Shown: positions 1-9,890, numbered from the stretch's first letter. The stretch: DNA of 60,985 nucleotides from Acidimicrobiia bacterium (GCA_022821685.1 JAJEDD010000012.1:1-60985); one strand, 5' to 3'. Notes: a model not told the origin generated them from the letters alone. A program made the numbers and translations.

Positions 1-333
1 ACCGCGCCCCGAACACCGACACTCACCGTCACAGCAGGCCCCCCCATCACCGAGGGCCAACCCGCCATATACATCATCACCGCCCGCCCCGCCCCCGACT
101 GGACCATCGCCGTGCGCTACACCCTCACCCAAACCGGAGGCGACGCAGCCGCCGCCACCGGCGCCAAAACCATCCCAATCAGCCGCGCCCGCACCATCGT
201 GCGCATCGGCACCCACGACGACAACACACCCGAACCCGACACCCAGCTGACCCTCACCCTCCAACCATCCGGCGGCTACCAAACAGCCGCCCCCCAAACA
301 GCCACAACAACCATCACCGACAACGACAGCTGA
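1..333 (+). CDS. C-terminal end of a Calx-beta repeat protein (5' partial)
   Basis: The frame is open from base 1 to a TGA at 331-333, so only the last 110 residues are present. It reads as one beta-rich repeat: an ITEGQPAIYIIT-like strand, then YTLTQTGGDA, then a closing TTTITDNDS. A start ITEG and an end TI.DND are the usual borders of a Calx-beta domain, which is found in large secreted or surface-anchored proteins. The codons are very rich in C in third position. No sorting signal or membrane anchor follows the domain. The protein converges with amt, with only 7 bases between the two stop codons. The family call is reasonable; the function of the whole protein cannot be judged. Confidence 0.6.
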   Translation, partial: TAPRTPTLTVTAGPPITEGQPAIYIITARPAPDWTIAVRYTLTQTGGDAAAATGAKTIPISRARTIVRIGTHDDNTPEPDTQLTLTLQPSGGYQTAAPQTATTTITDNDS

Positions 334-340
334 CCAGCGG

Positions 341-1738
<1,398 letters not shown>

Positions 1739-1785
1739 TGCGGGGGCCTCCTTAGGTGATGGACAGGCCGAGACCGCAGCCGACC

Positions 1786-2889
1786 TTAGCGCACGGCACC
1801 TTCTCGGTGGTGAAGCGGAGCGTAGAAGTCGCGGTTGGCGGCCAGCAGGTCGAACACCGTGTCGTTGCAGGGGGGCAGCTCGGCGTCGGAGGTCCCCAGC
1901 GGCGTGGTCCGCTCGCCCCAGCGGGCAACGGTCGATCCCCAGGTGACGCCCCCGCCGAAGGCGGTCTGCACCACGATCGCGCCCGGCTGTACCAGCCCGG
2001 ATTCGAGCGCGTCGCACATCGCCATCGGCACCGACGCGGCCGCCGAGTTGCCGTGGGTGGCGATGTTGAGCATCACCCGGTCGGGGTCGAGGCCGAGCCG
2101 CCGGCCTGCGGCGGCGATGATTCGCTCGTTGGCCTGATGCGGGATCACCGCGTCCACCTCGGCCAGGCTGAGCCCGGCCTGGTCCAGCGCCCGCCGCACC
2201 GACTTCTCGATGCCCTGCACCGCGATCTTGAACACGGCCCGGCCGTCGAAGTGCAGGCGGTGCACGAACGGATCCCGCACGCTGCTCAGGCGGCCCCGAG
2301 TGCCCAGGGTGGGGAACACCATGGTGCGCCCGGCCGCGCCGTCGGCGCCGAGGTCGGTGCCCAGCACCCCGTCGCCGCCCTGCGACGGCTCCAGCACCGC
2401 CGCGCCGGCGCCGTCGCCGAAGAGGATGCAGGTGGACCGGTCCCAGTAGTCCATCACCCAGTGCAGCTTCTCGGCCCCCACCAGCAGCACCCGCTCGGCC
2501 ACGCCGCCGGCGATCATCGACGCCGCCGCGGCGGTGCCGTAGATCCAGCCGCTGCAGGCCGCGTTGAGGTCGAAGGCCGCCGCGTTAGTCGCCCCCAGGC
2601 GCTCCTGCAGCACGCAGGCGTTGCTAGGGCAGGTGATCTCGGGGGTGACGGTGGCCAGGATGAGCATGTCGATGTCGGCGGGCTCCAGCCCGGCCGCGGC
2701 CAGGGCCCGCAGGGCGGCCACCTCGGCCAGGTCGGTGGTCTCCACATGGGAGATGCCCCGCTCGCGGATGCCGGTGCGCTCCACGATCCAGTCGTTGTCG
2801 GTGTCGACGAGCTGCTCGAGGTCGGCGTTGGTGAGCTTCACCGGGGGCACGCACTTGCCCCAGCCCGTGAACGTGGCCCGCGCTGTCAT
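1786..2889 (-). CDS. fabH: Beta-ketoacyl-ACP synthase III-like (FabH) ketosynthase
   Basis: A thiolase-fold condensing enzyme. FabH condenses acetyl- or acyl-CoA with malonyl-ACP to start fatty acid synthesis. The catalytic triad is visible: C112 in NAACSGWIYG, H251 in VIPHQANERI and N281 in ATHGNSAAAS. The protein has 367 residues, against about 320-335 for typical FabH. The extra length is a roughly 40-residue C-terminal tail after residue 326 with no recognised motif. It lies 47 bases from amt on the same strand and is not in a fab cluster, so it could serve branched-chain, long-chain or secondary-metabolite priming instead of bulk lipid synthesis. The ATG at 2889 is the only start that fits the family N terminus; its ribosome-binding site is weak. 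Confidence 0.88.
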   Translation of the reverse strand: MTARATFTGWGKCVPPVKLTNADLEQLVDTDNDWIVERTGIRERGISHVETTDLAEVAALRALAAAGLEPADIDMLILATVTPEITCPSNACVLQERLGATNAAAFDLNAACSGWIYGTAAAASMIAGGVAERVLLVGAEKLHWVMDYWDRSTCILFGDGAGAAVLEPSQGGDGVLGTDLGADGAAGRTMVFPTLGTRGRLSSVRDPFVHRLHFDGRAVFKIAVQGIEKSVRRALDQAGLSLAEVDAVIPHQANERIIAAAGRRLGLDPDRVMLNIATHGNSAAASVPMAMCDALESGLVQPGAIVVQTAFGGGVTWGSTVARWGERTTPLGTSDAELPPCNDTVFDLLAANRDFYAPLHHREGAVR

Positions 2890-2957
2890 CAGGCGGCCCA
2901 AGTTCCCCGCACTGCCATGAGCCCGCTCCGGTCGTCTGCTCGGTCGGGCGCCGAGTC

Positions 2958-4202
2958 TCAGGCCCGCTCGGCGGCCAGGGCGACCACGGTGTTGAGCAGC
3001 ACGTTGGCGCCGGCCACGAGATCGTCGGGCTCGGTGTGCTCGGCCGGGTTGTGGCTGATGCCCTTCACGCTGGGCACGAACACCATTCCCGCCGGGCACA
3101 CCCCGGCCAGGATCTGGGCGTCGTGGCCCGCGCCCGACGGCATCCGCCGCACCGACAGCCCCAGCGCCGCCGCGGTCGACTCCACCAGCTCCACCACCCG
3201 GGGGTCGAACACCACCGGCTCGAAGCGGGCCACCCACTTGGTGTCGATCTCCACGTCCTCGGCCTCGGCCACCCGCCGCACCTCGGCCAGCAGTTGGCGC
3301 TCAGCCGACTGCAGATCGTCGTCGTCGGTGTTGCGCAGGTCGATGATGAGCTGGGCCCGGGCCGCCACCACGTTCACCAGATCCGGGTGCAGCCTCAACG
3401 CCCCCACCGTGCCCACCTGGGTGCCGCCCATCTCCGCCGCGATGCGCCTCACCGCCACCACCAGCTCGCCCGCGGCCAGGCCCGCGTCGCGGCGCATGCT
3501 CATCGGGGTGGTGCCGGCGTGGTTGGACTGCCCGGTGATGTTCACCTCGGTCCAGGAGATGCCCTGCACGCCGGTGACCGCCCCGATCCGCATGCCGTCG
3601 CGCTCCAGCACCGGCCCCTGCTCGATGTGGAGCTCCACGAAGGCGTAGGGCGCCGGGCCCGGGCACGGCATGGGGCCTCGGTAGCCGATGCGGTCGAGCT
3701 CGTCGCCCACCGCCACTCCGTCGGCGTCGGTGGTGGACATGACCTCCTCGACGGTGAGCCCCCCGGTGTAGCAGAGGCTGCCCATCATGTCGGGCGGGAA
3801 CCGGGAGCCCTCCTCGTTGGTGAAGAAGGCCGCGGCCAGCGGGCGCTGCAGCTCGACGCCGCTCTCGATGGCGGTCTCGATCACCTCCAGCGCGGCCAGC
3901 ACCCCGAGGTTGCCGTCGTACTTGCCGCCGGTGGCGACGGTGTCGATGTGCGAGCCCATCATCACCGGCGGACCGCTGCCCGTGTCGCGCTGGGCGGCCA
4001 CGACGTTGCCGATGGTGTCGATGCTCACTTCGAGGCCGAGGTCGCGCATCCAGGTGACCACCAGGTCGCGTCCGGCCTTGTCGGCGTCGGTGAGGGCGAG
4101 CCGGTTGTTGCCCCCTCCGGGGATGGGTCCGATCTCGGCCAGATCCCACAGCCGCTGCAGCAGGCGTTCGCCGTTGATCTCCAGAAGTCGTCGCCCCGCC
4201 AT
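2958..4202 (-). CDS. M20-family Zn amidohydrolase (allantoate / N-carbamoyl-L-amino acid hydrolase type)
   Basis: A metallopeptidase-fold hydrolase that cleaves carbamoyl or amidino groups from ureido compounds such as allantoate or N-carbamoyl amino acids. Visible motifs are MGSHIDTV and KYDGNLGVL (metal ligands), TNEEGSRFPPDMMGS (catalytic Glu pair), ELHIEQGPVLE, the dimerisation-domain motif NHAGTTPMSMRRDA and the C-terminal SGAGHDAQ. The protein is 414 aa, usual for the family. A TTG at 4226 could add eight residues, but ATG 4202 gives the typical beginning (LEINGERLLQRL). Neither start has a clear ribosome-binding site. Together with the RidA-amidase operon across the divergent region, it suggests scavenging of nitrogen from ureides or pyrimidine breakdown products. 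The exact substrate cannot be read from sequence. Confidence 0.88.
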   Translation of the reverse strand: MAGRRLLEINGERLLQRLWDLAEIGPIPGGGNNRLALTDADKAGRDLVVTWMRDLGLEVSIDTIGNVVAAQRDTGSGPPVMMGSHIDTVATGGKYDGNLGVLAALEVIETAIESGVELQRPLAAAFFTNEEGSRFPPDMMGSLCYTGGLTVEEVMSTTDADGVAVGDELDRIGYRGPMPCPGPAPYAFVELHIEQGPVLERDGMRIGAVTGVQGISWTEVNITGQSNHAGTTPMSMRRDAGLAAGELVVAVRRIAAEMGGTQVGTVGALRLHPDLVNVVAARAQLIIDLRNTDDDDLQSAERQLLAEVRRVAEAEDVEIDTKWVARFEPVVFDPRVVELVESTAAALGLSVRRMPSGAGHDAQILAGVCPAGMVFVPSVKGISHNPAEHTEPDDLVAGANVLLNTVVALAAERA

Positions 4203-4213
4203 TAGAGCGTGCG

Positions 4214-4345
4214 CGGGTAGGTGCAAGCTCGTCGCGTCGCGGCGGGGTCATTCCCGCTCTTGTTCGCTGCGCTCACGGGCCGCTCGGGCCACGGCCTCGC
4301 CCGTATGGACATGAATCACTCGCCTACTCGCTCGGCCTCTTAGGC
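4214..4345 (+). repeat. Dispersed element, copy 1
   Basis: A near full-length copy of the element described in the findings. It contains the core CCCGCTCTTGTTCGCTGCGC, then GGCCACGGCCTCGCCCGTAT, and ends in CTCGGCCTCTTAGGC. The left end is degraded compared with the copies at 49322 and 60725. It fills the gap between the 3' side of the alpha/beta hydrolase and the 5' side of the amidohydrolase. Confidence 0.85.
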
Positions 4346-4395
4346 GCCGAGGCTAGCCGCCGCCCGCCCGATGAGCGCCGCCCACAGAGGGTCTA

Positions 4396-4500
4396 TTCGG
4401 CCAGGAAGTCGAGGATCGCGTCTGGAGTTGTTCGGCCAGGAAGTCGAGGATCGCGTGCGGAGCTATTCCGCTAGGAACTCGAGGATTGCGTCCAGCGACT
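4396..4500. repeat. Three tandem 35-bp copies at the 3' end of the alpha/beta hydrolase gene
   Basis: Units 4396-4430, 4431-4465 and 4466-4500. The first two share an identical 26-base block beginning TTCGGCCAGGAAGTCGAGGA. The third, which codes the last residues of the hydrolase, is a diverged version. Because 35 is not a multiple of three, each copy puts the same sequence in a new frame, and the current stop codon lies at the border of units two and three. This looks like a tandem duplication of the gene terminus. Confidence 0.85.
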
Positions 4501-5284
4501 CTTGTTGCTGTTCGATGTAGTGGCCGTGGCCGCTGCCCTCGAAGACGGCCAGCCGGGCGTCGGGGAGGTTCTCGGCCACGTAGCGGGCGCCGGCGCCGCC
4601 CGGCCCGGCGTCGAGCGGGGTGAGCACGTCGTCGGATCCCACCATCACCAGCACCGGCGCGGTCACCCGGTGGAGCTGGTCGGTGACGTCTGTGTCGATC
4701 ATGGCCCCGCAGGCGTCGATGAACACGTCGGTGCCCACGTTGCGGGCTGTGACCTCCTGCATCAGGTCGAGGGCCTGATCGCCGCCGTTCGGCCCGTCGA
4801 GGTAGGCCCGCGAGAAGGCATGGGTGAGCAACTGCTCGGCCACCTCCCGCGACGCCACCCCGTAGGCCCGGGCCAGGCTCTGCCACCCCCGGAACTGGAG
4901 CACCCCCATGCGGTCGCAGCGGCCCACCGCCCCCGCCCCGAGGAGCAGCTTGTCGACCTTGTGCGGGTAGCGGGCCGCGAAGTTCACCGCGATGAAGCTG
5001 CCCATCGACCCGCCGTGGATGTGGGCCCGCTCCAGCCCCAGCGCGTCCATCAGCCCGGCCAGGTCGTCGCTCCAGGTGTCGAGGGTGTAGCGCTGGGCCG
5101 GGCGGTCGCTGCTGCCGTAGCCGCGGTGGTCGTAGTCGAGCACCCGGTAGTGCTGCGACAGGCCGGGCGTGATGGTGGCGTAGCCCTCGTGGGCACTGAC
5201 CGCGCCTCCGATCTGCACGACGGTCTCGCCCTCGCCGCTGAACCGGTACCAGAGCTCTGCCCCGTTGACCTTCACCTTGGGCAT
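4463..5284 (-). CDS. Alpha/beta-fold hydrolase
   Basis: A 273-residue soluble hydrolase of the alpha/beta fold. The oxyanion/HG region near residue 25, the DYDHRGYGSSDRP strand-turn, the nucleophile elbow GGSMGSF (Ser) and a C-terminal GSGHGHYI (His) are visible. The acid is probably in VMVGSDDVLTP. It is close in type to dienelactone/3-oxoadipate enol-lactone hydrolases and haloperoxidase-like esterases; the substrate is unknown. ATG 5284 has GGGGGAGG 5-10 bases upstream. It is divergent from ridA over a 71-base gap. Its last ten codons lie in a tandem 35-bp repeat, so the natural C terminus may have been altered. Confidence 0.8.
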   Translation of the reverse strand: MPKVKVNGAELWYRFSGEGETVVQIGGAVSAHEGYATITPGLSQHYRVLDYDHRGYGSSDRPAQRYTLDTWSDDLAGLMDALGLERAHIHGGSMGSFIAVNFAARYPHKVDKLLLGAGAVGRCDRMGVLQFRGWQSLARAYGVASREVAEQLLTHAFSRAYLDGPNGGDQALDLMQEVTARNVGTDVFIDACGAMIDTDVTDQLHRVTAPVLVMVGSDDVLTPLDAGPGGAGARYVAENLPDARLAVFEGSGHGHYIEQQQESLDAILEFLAE

Positions 5285-5342
5285 CGACGTCCTCCCCCGA
5301 ATCGACTGTCCCGCGGATGGGATGCTGACTCGGGCGGCAGCC

Positions 5343-5348
5343 TATATT
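5343..5348 (+). promoter_or_regulatory. -10 box TATATT before ridA
   Basis: TATATT lies 7 bases before the GTG at 5356, so transcription would start at or next to the start codon. This supports GTG 5356 over a TTG at 5347 that overlaps the box, and a leaderless mRNA. No clear -35 is seen. Confidence 0.55.
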
Positions 5349-5355
5349 GACCGCC

Positions 5356-5757
5356 GTGCCGCTGGATTCCGTGGTGGACGTGCCGGGGCTGTGCCCGCCG
5401 CCGGAGCCGTACTCGTACGCGGTGCGGGCGGGCGACACCCTCTACCTGGCCGGACAGGTGGCCCTCAACGAGGCCGGCGAGGTGGTGGGTGCCACCGTCG
5501 CCGAGCAGGCCCGGCAGGTGTGGGACAACATCGCGGCGGTGTTGGACGCCTCGGGCAGCTCCATCGCCGACGTGGTGAAGGTCACGTACTTCATGCAGGA
5601 CGTGCGCGAGATCGCCGCGGAGATCGAGGTCCGGCGCGAGGTGTTCGCGGGCCGGCCGTTCCCGGCGGTGACCGCCTGTCAGGCCGCGGCCCTGGGCCTG
5701 CCCGGCCTCATGATGGAGGTGGACGTGACCGCGGTGATCGGCGCCGGCGGTGAATGA
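5356..5757 (+). CDS. RidA/YjgF/UK114 family protein
   Basis: A trimeric reactive-intermediate deaminase type protein. RidA hydrolyses enamine/imine intermediates; relatives act in pyrimidine and aminocarboxylate breakdown. Family blocks visible are the YSYAVRAGDTLYLAGQVALN strand pair, the QARQVWDNIAAVLDASGSS helix and VKVTYFMQDV. The usual arginine (in FAGRPFPAVTA) and the terminal acidic residue region (MEVDVTAVI) are also present. The length is about 133 aa, normal for the family. Its stop overlaps the next small gene by 8 bases, and that gene overlaps the amidase, so the three are almost certainly one operon. Membership of this operon makes a role in amide or carbamate catabolism likely. 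Confidence 0.88.
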   Translation: MPLDSVVDVPGLCPPPEPYSYAVRAGDTLYLAGQVALNEAGEVVGATVAEQARQVWDNIAAVLDASGSSIADVVKVTYFMQDVREIAAEIEVRREVFAGRPFPAVTACQAAALGLPGLMMEVDVTAVIGAGGE

Positions 5758-5965
5758 CGATCCGGTGGCGGTGGCAGCGGCCCGGCTGCGGGCCCTGGGG
5801 CTCGACCATCCGGTGATCGACCCGGCCGCCACCGCGGCCGATCTGGCCGACCGGATCGCCCAGAGCGCCAGCCTGGACGAGCTGCTGGCCGACCGCGGCG
5901 GGCTCGACCCCACCGCCTTCGATCCGAGATGGCCCCCCGGCGAGGACCCGCAGGCCGAAGCGTGA
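5750..5965 (+). CDS. Small amidase-partner protein, GatC/AtzG-like by position
   Basis: A 71-residue protein starting at GTG 5750, overlapping ridA by 8 bases and the amidase start by 4 bases (GTGA). It has an alanine-rich helix (VAVAAARLRALGL), a second helix (ADLADRIAQSASLDELL) and a proline-rich tail (FDPRWPPGEDP). Small proteins translated just before an amidase-signature enzyme, such as GatC or AtzG, act as a belt that wraps the amidase. Size, helix pattern, tail and gene order fit that role, but I see no diagnostic motif, so this is inference. Confidence 0.5.
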   Translation: MNDDPVAVAAARLRALGLDHPVIDPAATAADLADRIAQSASLDELLADRGGLDPTAFDPRWPPGEDPQAEA

Positions 5966-7377
5966 CTTCCGTCGCCGAGGCTGGGCGGGCGCTGCGCTCG
6001 GGCCGCACCAGCAGCCGCAAGCTCACCGAGGCCAGCCTGGCCGCCGCAGCCGCACTCGACGGCGACCTGTCGGCCTTCGTGGCCGTGGACTCCGACGGTG
6101 CTCTGGCCGCGGCCGACGCCGCCGACGAGGCCATCGCCGCGGGCCGCGACCTCGGCCCCCTCATGGGCGTGCCGGTCGGGATCAAAGACATCGTCGACGT
6201 GGCCGGGCTGCCAACCCGGTGCGGCTCGCCCGCCTATCCGGCTGCCCCGGCCGCGGCCGACGCCGCGCTGGTGCGGCGCCTGCGCCACAGCGGCGCGGTG
6301 ATCGTGGGAAAGACCACCACCCACGAACTGGCCTGCGGCGTGTACAGCCCGCCGGTGTCGAACCCGTGGGACCTCGACCGCATCCCCGGCGGGTCGAGCG
6401 GCGGCTCGGGCGCGGCGGTGGCGGCCGGGATCGTGCCCATGGCGATCGGCAGCGACACCGGCGGCTCGATCCGCATCCCGGCTTCGCTGTGCGCCACGGT
6501 GGGGCTCAAAGCCACCTACGGCCGGGTGTCGCGGGCCGGGGTGGCCGCCCTGGCCTGGTCGCTCGACCATCTCGGACCCCTCACCGCCACCGTGGCGTGT
6601 GCCGCCGCCGCCCTCGAAGTGTTGGCCGGGCCCGACCCGCTCGACCCCTCGGCGGCGTCGGTGCCCGTGCCGGCGTACTCCCGCAGCCTGGACCGCGGCG
6701 TGGACGGGCTGCGCATCGGGGTGCTCAGCGGGGCGCCGCTGGAGCCGATGCAGCCCGACGTGGCCGAGGCGTTCGCCGCCGCGTCCGACCTGCTCGGCGG
6801 GCAGGGCGCGGCCACCGTCGGCGTGGAGGTGCCCGAGCTGCAACACGGCCTCGCCGCCGAGTTCGGGATCGTCGCCCCCGAGGCCGCCGCCTACCACCGC
6901 GAACTGCTGCACAGCCGCCCCGAGCAGATCGACCCCGGCATCCGCACCCTGCTGGTGGCCGGCCTCATGCTGGAGCCCGAGCACTACTTCAAGGCGCTGC
7001 AGGCCCGTCGGGCCGTCGCCGACGCCCTGCGCCGCACCTTCGCCCACAACCGGCTCGACGCGCTGATCACCCCCACCCTGCCCGCCACCGCCGCCGCCAA
7101 GGACGCAGACGACTTCTGCTTCGGCGATGTCGTCGAGCCGGTGACGCTGGCCTACGTGCGCACCACCGGACCGTTCAACCTGTCGGGTCTGCCCGCGCTG
7201 TCGGTGCCCGCCGGCTTCGACCGCGACGGCCTGCCCATCGGGCTGCAGATCGCGGCGAGGCCCTTCGACGAGGAGACCGCGCTGCGGGTCGGCGCCTGCT
7301 TCGAGTCGGCCGCGGGCGTGGCGTCGAGACGGCCGCCGAGGCGCGCCCCCGACGAATACGTATTAGATCCAGCCTGA
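5962..7377 (+). CDS. Amidase-signature family amidase
   Basis: A 471-residue hydrolase of the amidase signature family (GatA/AtzE/fatty-acid-amide hydrolase relatives). The Ser-cisSer-Lys triad is visible: Lys in GVPVGIKDIVDV, cis-Ser in IPGGSSGGSGAAVAAG and the nucleophile in GSDTGGSIRIPA. The C-terminal FNLSGLPALSVPAGF and GLPIGLQI blocks are complete. GTG 5962 overlaps the upstream stop (GTGA), indicating translational coupling. Since no gatB or gatC is nearby and the partner genes are RidA and a small helical protein, this is more likely a catabolic amidase of the AtzE type than GatA of tRNA amidation. The substrate is unknown. Confidence 0.88.
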   Translation: MTSVAEAGRALRSGRTSSRKLTEASLAAAAALDGDLSAFVAVDSDGALAAADAADEAIAAGRDLGPLMGVPVGIKDIVDVAGLPTRCGSPAYPAAPAAADAALVRRLRHSGAVIVGKTTTHELACGVYSPPVSNPWDLDRIPGGSSGGSGAAVAAGIVPMAIGSDTGGSIRIPASLCATVGLKATYGRVSRAGVAALAWSLDHLGPLTATVACAAAALEVLAGPDPLDPSAASVPVPAYSRSLDRGVDGLRIGVLSGAPLEPMQPDVAEAFAAASDLLGGQGAATVGVEVPELQHGLAAEFGIVAPEAAAYHRELLHSRPEQIDPGIRTLLVAGLMLEPEHYFKALQARRAVADALRRTFAHNRLDALITPTLPATAAAKDADDFCFGDVVEPVTLAYVRTTGPFNLSGLPALSVPAGFDRDGLPIGLQIAARPFDEETALRVGACFESAAGVASRRPPRRAPDEYVLDPA

Positions 7378-7398
7378 ATCCAGCAAGGAGGCGGCGGC

Positions 7399-8232
7399 AT
7401 GGCTTTCTGTGATCTGCCCACCGGCATCGAGATGTACTACGAGGTGGAGGGAACCGGCGACCCGCTGCTGCTGATCATGGGCACAGCCGCCGACCACACC
7501 ACCTGGGCCGCCCAGGTGGCCGCCTACCGGCACCGCTACACCGTCATCACCTACGATGCCCGCGGCACCGGCCAGTCCACCCACCCCACCGATGTGGGCG
7601 ACTACTCGATGCGGATACTGGCCGACGACGCAGCCGCCCTCCTCGACCGTCTCGGCGTGGCCCGGGCCCACGTCTCGGGGCTGTCGCTGGGCTCGGCCAA
7701 CGCCCAGGAACTGGCCGTCAACCACCCCGAAAGGGTGGCCACCCTGCAACTGCACTGCACTTGGGGCCGCTCCGACGAGTGGTTCATCCGCATGATCGAC
7801 ACCAACGAGACCTACATCCTCCACGACGACCCCGCCGGCTACATCCGCACCGCCCTGCTGTGGGTGGCCAGCCCCACGTTCATCAACGACCAGCCCGACG
7901 ACGTGGCCGCCTTCGAGCGGGGCTTCATCCTCGAGAACCCCCATCCGCCGTCGAAGGAGGGGATGCTCGGCCACTTCCACGCCGACAAGACCCACGACGC
8001 CCTCGACCGCCTCGGCGCCGTCGAGGCGCCCACCCTGATCACGTCGGGCGAGGTCGACTGGCAGGTTCCCACCCGCTACGGACTGGAGGTGCAGCGGGCC
8101 ATTGCGGGCTCCACCATGCATGTGTTCCGCGGCCCCCACTCCAGCCACATCGCCTTCCACGAGATGGCAGACGAGTGGAACGCGTTCACCCTCGCCTGGC
8201 TCGACCGCCAGGTCCGCATCGGCACGCGGTGA
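7399..8232 (+). CDS. Alpha/beta hydrolase
   Basis: A 277-residue alpha/beta-fold hydrolase. Seen are the LLLIMGTAAD oxyanion region, YDARGTGQSTHP, the nucleophile elbow SGLSLGSANAQE (Ser), a possible acid in TSGEVDWQVP and the histidine in PHSSHIAFHEM. Aliphatic esterases and 3-oxoadipate enol-lactonases have this pattern. The ATG at 7399 has AAGGAGG 8 bases upstream, the strongest ribosome-binding site nearby, so it can be translated independently of the amidase 21 bases before. It overlaps tlyA by 4 bases (GTGA). The substrate is unknown. Confidence 0.82.
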   Translation: MAFCDLPTGIEMYYEVEGTGDPLLLIMGTAADHTTWAAQVAAYRHRYTVITYDARGTGQSTHPTDVGDYSMRILADDAAALLDRLGVARAHVSGLSLGSANAQELAVNHPERVATLQLHCTWGRSDEWFIRMIDTNETYILHDDPAGYIRTALLWVASPTFINDQPDDVAAFERGFILENPHPPSKEGMLGHFHADKTHDALDRLGAVEAPTLITSGEVDWQVPTRYGLEVQRAIAGSTMHVFRGPHSSHIAFHEMADEWNAFTLAWLDRQVRIGTR

Positions 8233-9044
8233 CGCCCAGGCGCCGACGGCTCGACCTCGAGATGGTGCGCCGGGGCCTGACCGGCAGCCGCAGCGAGGCC
8301 CGCCGCCTGGTGGAGGCTGGGCGGGTGACGGTGCGGGGGGCGCACGCGACCAAGGCGTCGCGCCTGGTGGACCCGGCCGAGCCGCTGGAGGTGGCGGCCA
8401 ACCGGCCCCGCTACGTGTCGAGGGGCGGCCACAAGCTCGAGGCGGCGCTGGCCGGCTTCGGCATCGCCGCGGCCGGCTGCCGGGCCGTCGATGTGGGCGC
8501 GTCCACCGGCGGGTTCACCGACTGTCTGCTGCAGCACGGCGCGGCGGCGGTCGTGGCCGTCGATGTGGGCCGCAACCAGCTCCACGAGCGGCTGCGGGCC
8601 GACCCGCGGGTGACTTCGCTGGAGCGCACCGACGTGCGGGCCGTCAGCGCCGAGGCGGTGGGCGGGCCGGCCGAGATAGTGGTGGCCGACCTGTCGTTCA
8701 TCTCGCTGCGCCTGGTGGCCGCCGACCTCTGCCGGCTGGCCAGCGCGGAGTTGGTGATGCTGGTGAAGCCCCAGTTTGAGGCGGGCCGGGCCGAGGCCGA
8801 CCGGGGCCGCGGCGTGATCCGCGACCCAGAGGTGTGGCGCAGGGCGATTCTTGGAGCGGCCCGCGCCGTTGTGGGCGCGGGAGCGGCCATCATGGGGGTC
8901 ATGGTCTCGCCTCTCACCGGCGCCGAGGGCAACGTCGAGTTCCTGCTGCACGCCGACGCCCGGCCCGGCGCCGTAGGCGTGAGCGACCTCGCCGCCGCCG
9001 TAGACCAAGCCGTGGCCGACGCGGCAGCGTTACGGGACGCCTGA
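8229..9044 (+). CDS. tlyA: TlyA family rRNA 2'-O-methyltransferase / hemolysin-like
   Basis: A 271-residue protein with an N-terminal S4 RNA-binding domain (about 8-60) and an FtsJ-like methyltransferase domain. Family TlyA methylates cytidines of 16S and 23S rRNA and affects capreomycin sensitivity. The SAM loop is VDVGASTGGFTD (88-98). The K-D-K-E set of 2'-O-methyltransferases is complete: K69 in RGGHKLEAAL, D154 in VADLSFISL, K180 in LVKPQFE and E237 in GNVEFLL. GTG 8229 overlaps the preceding stop. The order tlyA-nadK-recN is standard for actinobacteria, which supports the call. Confidence 0.94.
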   Translation: MTPRRRRLDLEMVRRGLTGSRSEARRLVEAGRVTVRGAHATKASRLVDPAEPLEVAANRPRYVSRGGHKLEAALAGFGIAAAGCRAVDVGASTGGFTDCLLQHGAAAVVAVDVGRNQLHERLRADPRVTSLERTDVRAVSAEAVGGPAEIVVADLSFISLRLVAADLCRLASAELVMLVKPQFEAGRAEADRGRGVIRDPEVWRRAILGAARAVVGAGAAIMGVMVSPLTGAEGNVEFLLHADARPGAVGVSDLAAAVDQAVADAAALRDA

Positions 9045-9047
9045 GCG

Positions 9048-9890
9048 ATGGCGGTCATCGGTCTGATCGTTCACCAGGGACGCCCGGAGGCGACCGCCGC
9101 GGCCCGCGAGCTGTCGGAGTGGCTGGCCGCCGAGGGCCACCGGGCTCGTATGCCGCCCGAGGAGGCGGCTGCGGCCGCGTGCGCAGACCTGGAAGTCGCC
9201 CCGGAGCGCTTCGCGGCCGGCCTCGACGCGGTCGTGACCCTCGGTGGCGACGGCTCGATCCTTCGGGCCGTGGAGCTGGTCGGCGCCGCCGGCGTGCCCA
9301 TCCTCGGGGTGAACTTCGGCCGGATGGGCTACCTCACCGAGGTGGCGCCCGCCGACGCCCACGCCGCCATCCGCCGGATGCTGGCCGGAGACCACGGGGT
9401 GGAGGAGCGGATGCTGCTCACCGTGGAGTTCGCCGGCGGGCAGCGGCGGGTGGCCCTCAACGAGGCGGTGGTGGAGCGGCCCGCGGCCTCCTACGCCCTG
9501 CGCCTGGGGGTGTGGTTCGACGGCGAGCGTTTCACCACCTACGCGGCCGACGGCCTCATCGTGTCCACCCCGACCGGCTCCACCGCCTACTCGCTGTCGG
9601 CGGGGGGACCGGTCGTCGATCCCACCCACCGCGCCCTGCTGCTCACCCCGGTGTCGCCCCACATGCTGTTCGACCGGTCGATGGTGGTGGCCGCCGACAC
9701 CACCCTGCAGCTTCAGGTCCTGTCGGATCGGGGCGCGGTGCTGTCGGTGGACGGGCGCCGGCTGGCCGAGCTCAACCATCACGACGAGGTGGTGTGCTCC
9801 GCCTCGCCGCATCCGGCCCGTCTGGTGACCTTCGGCGCCCGCCGGTTCCATCAGGTGCTCAAGACCAAGTTCGGACTGAACGACCGGTGA
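9048..9890 (+). CDS. nadK: NAD kinase
   Basis: Phosphorylates NAD to NADP using ATP or polyphosphate. The protein is 280 aa. The catalytic GGDGS motif is at 66-70 (D68), followed by ILGVNFGRMGYLTE, the LNEAVVERP NAD-binding motif and the glycine-rich TPTGSTAYSLSAGGPVV block. The ATG starts 3 bases after the tlyA stop. All blocks needed for activity are intact. It belongs to the tlyA-nadK-recN transcription unit. Confidence 0.96.
   Translation: MAVIGLIVHQGRPEATAAARELSEWLAAEGHRARMPPEEAAAAACADLEVAPERFAAGLDAVVTLGGDGSILRAVELVGAAGVPILGVNFGRMGYLTEVAPADAHAAIRRMLAGDHGVEERMLLTVEFAGGQRRVALNEAVVERPAASYALRLGVWFDGERFTTYAADGLIVSTPTGSTAYSLSAGGPVVDPTHRALLLTPVSPHMLFDRSMVVAADTTLQLQVLSDRGAVLSVDGRRLAELNHHDEVVCSASPHPARLVTFGARRFHQVLKTKFGLNDR

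Noticed and set aside
5347..5355. TTG 5347 as the ridA start
   Set aside because: It overlaps the TATATT box; the GTG at 5356 has the spacing seen for other leaderless starts.
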